A stretch of DNA of 64,000 nucleotides from Mycolicibacterium peregrinum (GCF_001665625.1 NZ_LZSY01000102.1:1-64000), one strand, 5' to 3'; shown: positions 1-8,898, counted from the stretch's first letter. The notes: generated by a model from the letters alone, not told the origin. A program made the numbers and translations.

Positions 1-128
1 CGGGGGGCGGGGGGCGCCCCTCCCCCCGCCCGGGGCCCCCCCGCCCCCCCCCCCGCACGCGCACGCGGGGCGGCCGGGCGCTCCCGGTGGGGGCCCCCCG
101 GGGCGCCGGCTCGGCCCCCGGGGCCCCG
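1..128. other. Low-complexity G/C-only stretch, probable contig-edge artefact
   Basis: The first ~128 bases are almost purely G and C, in long homopolymer runs with a few isolated A or T. From about 129 the sequence becomes ordinary high-GC coding-type DNA. I see no gene, site or designed repeat in it. Such sequence at the very start of a record usually reflects sequencing or assembly error at a contig end. Frames that read into it, including the upstream extension of the carboxylic acid reductase frame, should not be trusted there. Confidence 0.6.
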
Positions 129-165
129 CACTCCCGTTTACCACCTCTGACAGACGGAGTCACCC

Positions 166-552
166 ATGTCCGAATCCCCCAGCATCCGAGCGTTCTCGCT
201 TCGCATGCAGCAGGCACCGATCGTCCGGGACAGACCCACCGCGTTGATCACACCGACCACCGAGCAGCTGCCGCCCCGGGTGATCCGGTACGTCCAGCGA
301 CCGCCGGGGCGGCCCTTCCTCCCGGTGCAGGGTTCGGTGGACCGGCGAAACCTGCACGAGTTGCGGATGACGCCGGGCCCGGACCAGAAATTCGACGACG
401 ACGGTGTCACGAAGATCGCCCGGTTCTCGCGGTTCGGGTTGTTCGGCCCCGATCCGGCCGACCCTGCGCCTTTCGTCCTGTCGGCACCGTTCGGCGTTGC
501 GATATGCCCGACCCTCGCACCGTACGCGGCCGCGCGCTGCGCACGGACCTGA
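166..552 (+). CDS. Small hypothetical protein, 128 aa
   Basis: I do not recognise this protein. The frame looks genuinely coding: third positions are strongly G/C and codons are typical (ATC, GTC, CTG, GAC). A GGAG ribosome binding site (156-159) sits 6 nt before the ATG. The protein is basic and proline-rich, with no membrane segment or signal peptide. Coding quality falls off in the last ~15 codons, where the frame overlaps the start of the carboxylic acid reductase by 49 nt. The two are therefore probably translationally coupled, or one boundary is wrong. A role linked to the reductase is only an inference from position. Confidence 0.5.
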   Translation: MSESPSIRAFSLRMQQAPIVRDRPTALITPTTEQLPPRVIRYVQRPPGRPFLPVQGSVDRRNLHELRMTPGPDQKFDDDGVTKIARFSRFGLFGPDPADPAPFVLSAPFGVAICPTLAPYAAARCART

Positions 553-3500
553 CGGCGGAACTGGCCGGGCGCGCTGCGGAACTGTACGCCGCCGACCGGC
601 AGTTCCGCAGTTGCGTTCCGCTTCCCGAGGTGTCCGCCGCAGTCCGTGAGGACGGTCTCGGACTGGCCGGCATCATCGCGGCGGTCATGACCGGCTATGC
701 AGACCGGCCGGCACTCGGCCGGTGCGCGGGGTCCGCGCCGCACACGATCAGCTACCGGGATCTCTGGCAGCGGATCAACGCGATCGCCACGGATTGGCTT
801 GCCCACCAAACATTCCCGATCTCATCAGGCGAGTTCGTCTGCACATTGGGGTTCGCGAGCGCCGACTACATCACCGTGGACCTGGCCTGCGCCCTGACCG
901 GTGCCGTGACGGTCCCGGTCCAGTACGGTGCGCAAACCGGGCAGCTGACCAGAGTGCTGGCGGAAACCCGGGCGTCGGCCCTCGCCGTCAGCTCGGATCA
1001 ACTGCCTACTGCGGTCGAAGCCGCACTCAGCGCTCCGCGACTGCGCCGCCTCATCGTCTTCGACCATCGAGCCGACATCGACGATTTTGGTGACACTTTC
1101 GAGCAGGCCCAACTGCGGTTGACGAAGTCCCGGCACCCGATTCTGTTCGAAACGCTCGACGAGGTCATCCGGCGCGGCCTCCGACGGCCACCCGCAGCAT
1201 CGCCACGCCCACCGCTGCCGCCTGCCGACCCGGACCGGCTCGTCGGCCTGTCCTACACGTCGGGCAGCACCGGGACCCCCAAGGCCGCGATGTACACCGA
1301 ACGCATGGTCGCCGGAACCTGGCGCAATTCCGTTGCCATACCGGTGATTTCCTACAACTACATGCCGATGAGTCACTACGGCGGGAAGGCGCTGGTGCTC
1401 ACCACGCTGGCCAGTGGCGGCACGGCCTATTTCGCTGCCGCACCGGACATGTCGAGTTTGTTCGACGACATCGCCGCGGTGCGTCCCACGGTGCTTCCGC
1501 TGATCCCCCGGGTGTGCGAGATGATCTACAGCAGGTACCAGAGCGAATGCAGCCAGCGTTCGGCGCCGACTTCGGACCCTGCAACCGTACGCGCGCAGGT
1601 GATGACCCACCTGCGCGAGAACGTGCTCGGCGGGCGCATGCTCCTGGCGGCGTCCGGAAGCGCACCGCTGTCGGCGGAGCTCACCACGTTCATCGAAACG
1701 TGCCTGCGTATCCACCTCGCAATCGGTTACGGCACTACCGAAACCGGCAATGTGCTCAACGACGGCCGGGTGGTTCGTCCCCCGGTGATCGACTACAAGC
1801 TGGTCGACATTCCCGAGCTGGGGTACTTCGGCACCGACCGGCCGTATCCCCGCGGCGAACTACTCGTGAAATCCGAGGTCCTCACCCCCGGGTACTACCA
1901 CCGTCCGGACGCCACGGACACGGCCTTCGACGACGAGGGCTACTACCGTACGGGTGACGTCATGGCCGAGATCGGGCCGGATCACCTGGCATTCGTGGAT
2001 CGCCGCAGCAACGTGGTCAAGCTGTCCCAAGGCGAGTTCGTCGCGCTCTCCCACCTGGAGTCGGTGTTCGTCACCAGTCCGTACATCCGGCAGATCTTCG
2101 TGTACGGCAGCAGTCGTCGCGCGTTCGTCCTGGCAGTGGTCGTGCCTGAGACGCCACCCGGTCTCCCCGCTGCCACCAAGGCGACCATCCTCGCATCGCT
2201 GCGGACGATTGCCCGCGACAACGCTCTGCGTCCCTATGAGGTGCCCCGCGACATCCTGATCGATCCCCGGCCGTTCAGCGTCGACAACGGACTGCTCACC
2301 GCCACCGCCAAGCCGGCCCGACCGGCGCTGACCATTCACTACCGTGAGCAGCTCGAACAGACCTACGCCGACATCGCCGATCGCCAGGCGGTCGAACTCG
2401 CCACACTTCGGCAGGGCGCCGCCGACAGGCCGGTGCTGGAGACCGTGCGCCTGGCCGCCGCTGCCACCCTGGGGATCACCACCGTCGATGTCGACACGGT
2501 CCTGAGTGACATCGGCATCGATTCCCTGACCGCACTGACGTTGGCAACGCTGCTGACCGAGATCTTCGGTGCCCGGGTGCCTGCCACCGCCGTCATCGAT
2601 CCCACCCGCAACCTGAGCGGGATCGCCTCGCTGATCGAAGCACAGCGTCGCGCCATCCCCCGCCGGGCCTGCCCGGGTGTTCACGGCCAGTGCACCGACC
2701 GCGTGTACGCCCGCGATCTGACCCTGGACCGGTTCATCGAGGCGCGCACGATCGACCGGGACCGGCCCGTGGCCCCAAACCCCGGCCCACCCCGGACGGT
2801 CCTGCTGACGGGCGCCAACGGCTTTCTCGGACAACTACTCTGCGCAGAGTGGCTACGCCGGCTGGCACCCATCGGTGGCACGGTGATCTGCCTGGTCCGG
2901 GGCGCCGACAACGCCGATGCCCACCGCCGGTTGAAAGCCGAGTTCGGCCCGCCCGCGGAATCCCGGCTGGAGGTCCTCGCGGGCGATCTCACCGACGAGC
3001 ACCTCGGACTGGATGGTGCCACGTGGTCGCGGCTGGCAGCCACGGTCGACCTGATCGGGCATTCGGGTGCCCTGGTCAATCACCTGTTGCCCTACCCGGA
3101 ACTGTTCGGTCCCAACGTCGTTGGTACCGCGGGCCTGATCCGATTGGCGATCACCGGCAAATCGAAGCGATTCGCCTTCGTTTCCACCGCGGCGGCAGGC
3201 ACCACCGATGACGGCCGGCCGCTTCCCGAGGACGCCGATGTCCGGGTCGGTTGCCCGGCCCGTACCCGCAACACAGCACCCGCGAACGGTTATGTGATCA
3301 GCAAGTGGGCCGCAGAGGTACTGCTGCGCCGGGCCCACGACGCCCACGGGCTGTCTGTGACGGTGTTTCGCCCGGGGATGATCCTGGCGCACAGCCGATT
3401 CAGTGATCACCTCAATGTGGGCGACGTGTTCACCCGGCTGGTGTTGAGCCTTGCCGCGACCGGGATCGCGCCGCCCTCGTTCTACCGGCAGCCGGCCAAC

Positions 3501-3938
3501 CGCCCGCATTACGACGGCCTGCCGGTCGACTTCGTCGCCGCAGCCATCGTGGAACTGGCAGCCGGGCCAGGACCCTTCGGCGGATTCGCGACCTACAACG
3601 TGGTCAACGACCACGACGATGCCATCTCGCTCGACGAGATCGTGGACTGGCTGGTCGAGGCCGGGCATCCGATCACTCGGCTCCAATCCCACCGGGAGTG
3701 GGCAGCCCGCTTCGAGACGGCCATGCGCGCGCTACCGGTGCGGCAACGTCGGCACTGCCTGCTCCCGCTCATGGCTGCGTTCGCCGAGCCCGCCGAAGCC
3801 GTTGCGGGATCGGCCTTTCCCACACAGCGATTCCGCGAGTGCCTCCGGTCGAGTGGCGCGCCGCGCCCGGTCCCCCATCTGACACCGGATCTCATCCACG
3901 GGTATCTCACCGCACTGCGTCACCGCGGCCTGCTGTGA
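504..3938 (+). CDS. Carboxylic acid reductase (adenylation-carrier-reductase), divergent
   Basis: Carboxylic acid reductases activate an acid with ATP, load it as a thioester on a phosphopantetheine arm, and release the aldehyde with NADPH. All three domains are visible. The adenylation domain has the P-loop YTSGSTGTPK near residue 250, MPMSH, GYGTTETG near 405, YRTGD near 480 and KLSQGEF near 510. The carrier domain has IGIDSL with the attachment Ser at 674. The reductase domain has TGANGFLGQ near 768 and the Tyr930-x3-Lys934 pair (YVISK). At 1144 aa it is slightly shorter than the usual ~1170. The ATG at 504 was chosen because homology to the family (GYADRPALG) begins shortly after it; the open frame further upstream has poor coding character. 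A phosphopantetheinyl transferase must come from elsewhere. It converges on an aminotransferase gene. The substrate is unknown. Confidence 0.88.
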   Translation: MPDPRTVRGRALRTDLTAELAGRAAELYAADRQFRSCVPLPEVSAAVREDGLGLAGIIAAVMTGYADRPALGRCAGSAPHTISYRDLWQRINAIATDWLAHQTFPISSGEFVCTLGFASADYITVDLACALTGAVTVPVQYGAQTGQLTRVLAETRASALAVSSDQLPTAVEAALSAPRLRRLIVFDHRADIDDFGDTFEQAQLRLTKSRHPILFETLDEVIRRGLRRPPAASPRPPLPPADPDRLVGLSYTSGSTGTPKAAMYTERMVAGTWRNSVAIPVISYNYMPMSHYGGKALVLTTLASGGTAYFAAAPDMSSLFDDIAAVRPTVLPLIPRVCEMIYSRYQSECSQRSAPTSDPATVRAQVMTHLRENVLGGRMLLAASGSAPLSAELTTFIETCLRIHLAIGYGTTETGNVLNDGRVVRPPVIDYKLVDIPELGYFGTDRPYPRGELLVKSEVLTPGYYHRPDATDTAFDDEGYYRTGDVMAEIGPDHLAFVDRRSNVVKLSQGEFVALSHLESVFVTSPYIRQIFVYGSSRRAFVLAVVVPETPPGLPAATKATILASLRTIARDNALRPYEVPRDILIDPRPFSVDNGLLTATAKPARPALTIHYREQLEQTYADIADRQAVELATLRQGAADRPVLETVRLAAAATLGITTVDVDTVLSDIGIDSLTALTLATLLTEIFGARVPATAVIDPTRNLSGIASLIEAQRRAIPRRACPGVHGQCTDRVYARDLTLDRFIEARTIDRDRPVAPNPGPPRTVLLTGANGFLGQLLCAEWLRRLAPIGGTVICLVRGADNADAHRRLKAEFGPPAESRLEVLAGDLTDEHLGLDGATWSRLAATVDLIGHSGALVNHLLPYPELFGPNVVGTAGLIRLAITGKSKRFAFVSTAAAGTTDDGRPLPEDADVRVGCPARTRNTAPANGYVISKWAAEVLLRRAHDAHGLSVTVFRPGMILAHSRFSDHLNVGDVFTRLVLSLAATGIAPPSFYRQPANRPHYDGLPVDFVAAAIVELAAGPGPFGGFATYNVVNDHDDAISLDEIVDWLVEAGHPITRLQSHREWAARFETAMRALPVRQRRHCLLPLMAAFAEPAEAVAGSAFPTQRFRECLRSSGAPRPVPHLTPDLIHGYLTALRHRGLL

Positions 3939-3958
3939 GCAATAGGGGGCTCGCCGGT

Positions 3959-5377
3959 TCAAAACAGCCCGTCGCGCCGTAGACCCTCGACGGATTGCGT
4001 GATCGCCCCGCAAACCGCATCCATCACCTCGGTGTCGTGTGCGGCGGTGAACAGCGGGTACAGGAACTCGGGAAGGTGCACCCCGGCCGCGCGCAGATAG
4101 TACGTCCACAGGTATTCGGCCACCGCATGGCGCTGTGGGTGCACCAGGTCGACGAACTCCTCGGTCCCCATGGTGCCGAACAGTGGACGGACGAGCGTCT
4201 CGTAACGCCGGATCGCAATCGGAAGGCCTGTTTCATCGCGGAGGCGCTGCAGGTGCCCAGCGAATCGATCGGCTGCTGCCCGGGTGGTCGCGTACACGGC
4301 ATCGCCGTGGTCTCGCAGATAGGCGAGCTGGGCCAGGCCTGCCGTGCAGGACAGGACGTTGCCGCAGAAGGTTCCGAGAACCCGGGTACGGGTCTGCATG
4401 TCGCGAAGGTGTTCCCCTGTGGTGACACCCATCTCGATGATGTCGGCGCGCCCCACGGTGGCTCCGATGGGCAGGCCGCCGCCGATGATCTTGCCGAAAC
4501 TCGCCAGGTCGGGTGTGGGGCCGGCGTCGAGCGCGCTTCCGAACCGGAACCGGAAGCCGGTCAGCACCTCATCGAACACGAGCAGGACACCGTTTCGTGA
4601 TGTCACCTCACGCAACCCGGACAGGAATTCGCGGTCCAACTGCGGCCAGCCGGAGCGGATCGGCTCGACGATCACACAGGCGAGTTCGGCGGCGCGCGCC
4701 TCGATCACCGCGAATGCACTGCGGTCATAGGGCAGCACGATCGTCGACGATGCCACCGACGGTGGGATGCCGGGCATCGACGGCGTCACCGTCCCGTCGG
4801 GCAACCGTGCGGCCAGAACGTCGGTGTGGTGGCCGTGATAGCACTGGTCGAACATCGCGATCAGCGGGCGCCGGGTGTAGGCACGGGCCAGCTTGAGCGC
4901 GTGCATCGTCGCTTCGGTGCCGGAACTGCTGAAGAATCCGCCGTCGGCCCACCCGACGGCGGCCAGCAGCAGACTCATCAGGGCGGTCTCCGTCTCGTGT
5001 CCCGCCGCAAACGACAGGCCGTCGCCGAGGGCGCACCGCAGCGCGTCGGTCACGACCGGGGCCGCATGGCCGAGGATGTTGGCCCCACGCCCGTTGTCGA
5101 GGTCGATGAACTCGTTGCCGTCGAGGTCGGCCACGTGCGCGCCGCGCGCCCATGCCACGATCATCGGCAGGACCCGGGGCATACCGTCGACGTAGTGGTT
5201 GTGAACACCGGTGCGCGCGCGGCGGGCCACGGCACCAATGGTTTTCGGTTGCCGACGGGTGAGTTCGCCGATACATTCGAGTTCGCTCAATCGCCGGTTC
5301 AGCCCGGTCGGATCGAGCATGAGCGTCCGGGTGGTGAAGGGCACCTGCGGGTTCACGGTGCCCGTCGTCGGGTTCAT
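3959..5377 (-). CDS. Class III PLP-dependent aminotransferase / aminomutase-like
   Basis: This 472-aa protein belongs to the class III aminotransferases, closest in motif pattern to glutamate-1-semialdehyde aminomutase. It shows the cofactor phosphate loop SSGTEA (151-156), the Asp of FDEV (269) that contacts the pyridine nitrogen, and the Schiff-base Lys296 in FGKIIGGGLPIGA. An N-terminal extension of about 60 residues precedes the fold. No haem biosynthesis genes lie nearby, so a housekeeping HemL role is unlikely. It starts 9 nt after the metalloprotease gene on the same strand and is probably co-transcribed with it. It ends 20 nt from the carboxylic acid reductase. That context suggests amination of an aldehyde made by the reductase, an inference only. 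Substrate and amino donor are not known. Confidence 0.82.
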   Translation of the reverse strand: MNPTTGTVNPQVPFTTRTLMLDPTGLNRRLSELECIGELTRRQPKTIGAVARRARTGVHNHYVDGMPRVLPMIVAWARGAHVADLDGNEFIDLDNGRGANILGHAAPVVTDALRCALGDGLSFAAGHETETALMSLLLAAVGWADGGFFSSSGTEATMHALKLARAYTRRPLIAMFDQCYHGHHTDVLAARLPDGTVTPSMPGIPPSVASSTIVLPYDRSAFAVIEARAAELACVIVEPIRSGWPQLDREFLSGLREVTSRNGVLLVFDEVLTGFRFRFGSALDAGPTPDLASFGKIIGGGLPIGATVGRADIIEMGVTTGEHLRDMQTRTRVLGTFCGNVLSCTAGLAQLAYLRDHGDAVYATTRAAADRFAGHLQRLRDETGLPIAIRRYETLVRPLFGTMGTEEFVDLVHPQRHAVAEYLWTYYLRAAGVHLPEFLYPLFTAAHDTEVMDAVCGAITQSVEGLRRDGLF

Positions 5378-5386
5378 CCGGCACCG

Positions 5387-6772
5387 CTAGTCCGGTCGGC
5401 CGACCCCGTCGGCCCACAACCCCGGCCAGTTGCCGGCCACTTGCTTCGGATAGCCGTTGTCCACCCGCGAGGTTGCGATGTCGTAGCGGATGTACTGCGA
5501 TCCCTTGAAGAAATAGGCCTTGCCGTTGTTCCTGATCACCGCATGGTCGATGCCGCTCTCATATTCGGTCGGCAGGTTCGGCGCCCAGTTGTCCTTGATC
5601 GGCTTGGGATAGCCCGCATCCACCTGGTCGGTGGCGATGTCATAGCGCAGGTACTCCGAGCCCTTGAAGAAATAGGCCTTGCTGTTGGGCCACACCACTA
5701 CCGCGTCGAAGCCATCCGGCCACACCCCCGGCCAACTCGCCGAGATGTCCATCGGATAGCCGGGATCCACCTTGTCGGTCGGCAGATCGAAGCGGATGTA
5801 TCGACTGCCCTTGAAGAAATAGGCCTTGCCGTTCGTCCACAGGACGTCCGCGTCGATGCCATCGGCGAAGTCGGCCGGGAACCCGGTCCAGAATCCGGCG
5901 ATCGGCAGCGGATAGCCGGGGTCGGTCTTGCCTTTCGCGTCGTCGAACCGCGCGTACTGCGACCCGTTGAAGAAGTACAACTTGCCGTTGGGCCACACCG
6001 AGCTCGGGGAAACCGGGCCCGGGTACAGGCTGGCCGCGAACTGGGCGTCCAGGTTGTCGATGTCGGTTCCGCCCGGCACGGCGATCCCATCGGTCATGAT
6101 CGACCCGGGCAGGTCGTAGCACATGATCGAGTTCTCGTCGGTCTCGTTGGTCGCGGTCAACGCCGAGACGTCGAACGGAGTCAGTACCTGCTCGATCACC
6201 TCCTCACGCGACCACCCCTGGGTCGCCATGAACAGGGTGATGGCCTTCTCGCGGTCGATGCGGTCGACGATCGCCTTGCGCCGGTGCTCATGTGGGAAGC
6301 CGAGGGTGTGGCCCGTCTCGTGCCGCACCACCCGGTGGAACTCCGACTCGGGCGTGTTCATCGTGAAGCCCTCGAGGTTCATGGTCTGCTCGTTCGCCGC
6401 GGCAAGCAGGATGTCGGTACCGAGGTACGACCAGTAGCCGTCGTCGGCAACGCGCGCGATCCGCACCTGAGGGTCCACGGCGGACGCCACGAACCTGACG
6501 TTGGCCCAGGCTCCCCACGCGTTCATATGGGCCAGAATTCGGCGCTGCAAGTCGGCCGGCGGGGAGTCGAGAAAACCGACCGTGAGGCGGACACCACCGG
6601 CGCTCCAGCGCTTGTTGGTCATGACCGCCAGATGCTCCCGCGACGGTAGGTCGTCCGCGGACAGCCCGGTGATGTTGGGCGCGTTCGCCGGATTGACCTC
6701 GACGGCCGCCTCCGCGGAGGCGACCACTTTCTCGGCCGGCAACCCCTTGATCGTGCACGGTATGAATGTCAT
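5387..6772 (-). CDS. Zinc metalloprotease (metzincin) with four hemopexin repeats
   Basis: The 461-aa product has the extended zinc motif HETGHTLGFPHEH (151-163), an astacin-like HExxHxxGxxHE, followed by a Met-turn SIMCYD (215-220). These define a metzincin peptidase. The C-terminal half is four hemopexin-type repeats at about 257-300, 307-351, 356-398 and 408-451, each with a (Y/F)FF(K/N)GS(x)Y(x)R(F/Y)D core and a GYP turn. No signal peptide or membrane segment is visible, so it may be cytoplasmic or exported by another route. Cys6 in an N-terminal PC motif could be a cysteine-switch inhibitor (inference). The start is supported by a strong AAGGAGGG site. It is divergent from the haem dioxygenase gene and runs into the aminotransferase. 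Substrate unknown. Confidence 0.85.
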   Translation of the reverse strand: MTFIPCTIKGLPAEKVVASAEAAVEVNPANAPNITGLSADDLPSREHLAVMTNKRWSAGGVRLTVGFLDSPPADLQRRILAHMNAWGAWANVRFVASAVDPQVRIARVADDGYWSYLGTDILLAAANEQTMNLEGFTMNTPESEFHRVVRHETGHTLGFPHEHRRKAIVDRIDREKAITLFMATQGWSREEVIEQVLTPFDVSALTATNETDENSIMCYDLPGSIMTDGIAVPGGTDIDNLDAQFAASLYPGPVSPSSVWPNGKLYFFNGSQYARFDDAKGKTDPGYPLPIAGFWTGFPADFADGIDADVLWTNGKAYFFKGSRYIRFDLPTDKVDPGYPMDISASWPGVWPDGFDAVVVWPNSKAYFFKGSEYLRYDIATDQVDAGYPKPIKDNWAPNLPTEYESGIDHAVIRNNGKAYFFKGSQYIRYDIATSRVDNGYPKQVAGNWPGLWADGVGRPD

Positions 6773-6949
6773 CGTCGTCCCTCCTTCGGTTCCGGACGTG
6801 ATCGGTGTGCCAACGCCGAACCTAGGACGGAGCAGCGCGCGACCACACGAGTGGAGCGCTACCTGTATTCGGGGCGTCCTGAACCGGGACGCACCCCGTG
6901 ACCTGCCGGTGACTGCGCGCGGGCCGCCTCGTCCGCCGCACGGGTTCGA

Positions 6950-6964
6950 GTAGCCGACTACTCA
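6950..6964. promoter_or_regulatory. Candidate operator with 6-bp inverted arms in divergent promoter
   Basis: The 16 bases 6948-6963 form GAGTAG-CCGA-CTACTC, with perfect 6-bp inverted arms. They lie in the 263-nt gap between the divergent metalloprotease and haem dioxygenase genes, 71 nt before the dioxygenase ATG. A copy matching 13 of 15 bases lies 68 nt before the P450 ATG at 22755-22769. The matching position and orientation suggest a shared regulator binding site. The regulator is not identified; the LuxR-type protein encoded at 10157 is one candidate. I see nothing else definite in this gap. Confidence 0.45.
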
Positions 6965-7035
6965 TGTCATTTCTGCTTCCGTGAACAACAATCGAGGCCG
7001 ACAGGCTCGATATTTCGGCCGGAGGGAAACGACGG

Positions 7036-8898
7036 ATGCTGACCACGGCGAGACAGACATCAGCGTTCGTCGCCGCTGTCTGGTCCCGGTCGCGATCGCT
7101 GACGGCCACCCTCGCGGCCCGGGTCGCCCAGTACATCGATCAGACGGTGGGCTGGCCCCGCCTACCCAAGGCGATCGGGCTGGCCGTCCTGATCGGACTG
7201 CGCCATCAGCTGCGAACGTCGAATCTGTATGCCGCCGAACCGGGCCCGATCCCGCCGGGCAGTCCCGCCGAGGCCGGCAACTATCTGGGCGCCCGCACCC
7301 GCGACGGGTCCTACAACGACCTCAAAGACCCGGGCATGGGCTCCGTGGGTTGCCGGTTCGGCCGCAACGTCCCGCCCGAACACTCCTATCCGGAATCCGA
7401 CCAGCGGCTGCTCGACCCCAATCCCCGGCTGATCAGCCGCACCCTGCTGACCCGCGACAGTTTTCAGCCCGCGACCACGCTGAACTTGCTGGCCGCCGCG
7501 TGGATTCAGTTCGAGGTGCACGACTGGTTCGCCCACGGCTCGCTCGCCACCCGACCCTGGGTGGTGCCGCTACGCGACGACGATCCATGGCCACAGCGGC
7601 CGATGCGCGTCGAACGCACACCGCCGGACCCTCATCCCGGTGCGGCCGGCCCGCCCGCCTTCGTCACCCAGGAGTCGCACTGGTGGGACGCCTCCCAGAT
7701 CTACGGGACCACACCGGCATTCGCCGGCGCCCTGCGTGCACCCGACGGCGGCAAACTTCGCATCGACGAGTCCGGCCTGCCGCCCGTCGAGGTCGAGGCC
7801 ACCGCCGATCTCACCGGCACCGCGGGGAACTTCTGGGTGGGCCTGGCCCTGCTCCACTCGCTGTTCATGCGTGAGCACAACGCCATCTGCGACCACCTGG
7901 CGCAGAAGTACCCGTACCTCACCGGCCAACAGCTCTACGACAAGGCGCGGCTCGTCAACTCCGCATTGATGGCGAAGATCCACACCGTGGACTGGACGCC
8001 GGCCATCATCGCGCACCCGACAACGGTGACGGCCATGCGGGTCAACTGGTTCGGACTGCTGGGCGAGAAGCTGGGCCCCCGGTTCAGGCGAAGCTTCGGG
8101 CGCGTCAGCAGCAGTCCCCTGCTGCACGGCATCCCCGGCTCGCCCACCACCCATCACGGGGTGCCGTACTCGTTGACCGAGGAATTCGTGGCGGTGTATC
8201 GGATGCACCCGTTGATCCCCGACGAGTTCACGTTCCGCGCGCTGGCCGACGACCATGTCACCGCCCGGCACGAGCTACCCGAGCTGTCGGTGCTCAATGT
8301 GCGTGCCCGACTGACCGAAACCCCGATGTCCGACCTCTTCTATTCCTTCGGCCGAGCACATCCGGGCGCACTGTCGCTGCACAACTTCCCCAGGCATCTG
8401 CAGCACATGCACCGGGTGGACGGCACCCTGATCGACCTTGCCACGATCGATCTGATCCGCTGCCGGGAACGAGGTGTGCCGCGGTACAACGAGTTCCGGA
8501 AGCTGTTCCGACTCAAGCCGGTGACGACGTTCGAGGAGCTGACCGGTGACACCGCGCTGGCGGCCGAACTACGCGAGATCTACGACGACGACGTGGACCT
8601 CGTGGACCTGGTGATCGGCCTGTACGCGGAGCCCAAACCACCCGGATTCGGCTTCAGCGACACCGCATTTCGGGTCTTCATCCTGATGGCCACCCGCCGG
8701 CTGGAAAGCGACCGCTTCTTCACCACCGACTTCCGTGACGAGACCTACACCGTCGCCGGCATGAACTGGGTGCGGGAAAACAACATGCGCTCGGTGTTGT
8801 TGCGCCACTTTCCCGAACTGGCCCCCGCCCTGGCCGGTGTGGCCAACCCGTTCGCTCCCTGGACCTGTGTCTCACCCATCAGAAAGGCGTCCGCATGA
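7036..8898 (+). CDS. Animal-type haem peroxidase / fatty acid dioxygenase-like
   Basis: This 620-aa protein belongs to the animal haem peroxidase superfamily and resembles cyclooxygenases and plant alpha-dioxygenases. The distal segment has Gln158-x3-His162 in IQFEVHDW. WWDASQIYG and LFMREHN follow, as in that group. The proximal segment YRMHPLIPD has His391 as haem ligand and Tyr388 three residues before it, exactly where cyclooxygenase-type enzymes keep their catalytic tyrosine. This favours fatty acid dioxygenation over simple peroxidase activity (inference). The hydrophobic N-terminus could attach to membrane. The ATG has a GGAGGG site. The stop codon overlaps the next start in an ATGA, so the catalase-related protein is translationally coupled to it. 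A palindrome lies about 70 nt upstream. Confidence 0.85.
   Translation: MLTTARQTSAFVAAVWSRSRSLTATLAARVAQYIDQTVGWPRLPKAIGLAVLIGLRHQLRTSNLYAAEPGPIPPGSPAEAGNYLGARTRDGSYNDLKDPGMGSVGCRFGRNVPPEHSYPESDQRLLDPNPRLISRTLLTRDSFQPATTLNLLAAAWIQFEVHDWFAHGSLATRPWVVPLRDDDPWPQRPMRVERTPPDPHPGAAGPPAFVTQESHWWDASQIYGTTPAFAGALRAPDGGKLRIDESGLPPVEVEATADLTGTAGNFWVGLALLHSLFMREHNAICDHLAQKYPYLTGQQLYDKARLVNSALMAKIHTVDWTPAIIAHPTTVTAMRVNWFGLLGEKLGPRFRRSFGRVSSSPLLHGIPGSPTTHHGVPYSLTEEFVAVYRMHPLIPDEFTFRALADDHVTARHELPELSVLNVRARLTETPMSDLFYSFGRAHPGALSLHNFPRHLQHMHRVDGTLIDLATIDLIRCRERGVPRYNEFRKLFRLKPVTTFEELTGDTALAAELREIYDDDVDLVDLVIGLYAEPKPPGFGFSDTAFRVFILMATRRLESDRFFTTDFRDETYTVAGMNWVRENNMRSVLLRHFPELAPALAGVANPFAPWTCVSPIRKASA

Noticed and set aside
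87..503. Upstream extension of the carboxylic acid reductase frame
   Set aside because: It starts inside the artefactual G/C stretch, has poor coding character and lies over the better-supported small gene at 166.
3959..5377. Housekeeping HemL (glutamate-1-semialdehyde aminomutase)
   Set aside because: Motifs are similar, but the N-terminal extension, altered central segments and absence of haem biosynthesis neighbours argue against it.
5491..5992. CRISPR array or tandem repeat locus
   Set aside because: The periodic DNA repeats lie in frame within the hemopexin domain and encode its conserved core; spacing is protein-repeat length.
4826..6649. A 607-codon open frame on the plus strand opposite the aminotransferase and metalloprotease genes
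   Set aside because: It is the antisense of two well-supported genes with clear catalytic motifs. Long antisense frames are common in high-GC DNA, and its composition (His/Val/Gly/Arg-rich, no motif) is typical of that.
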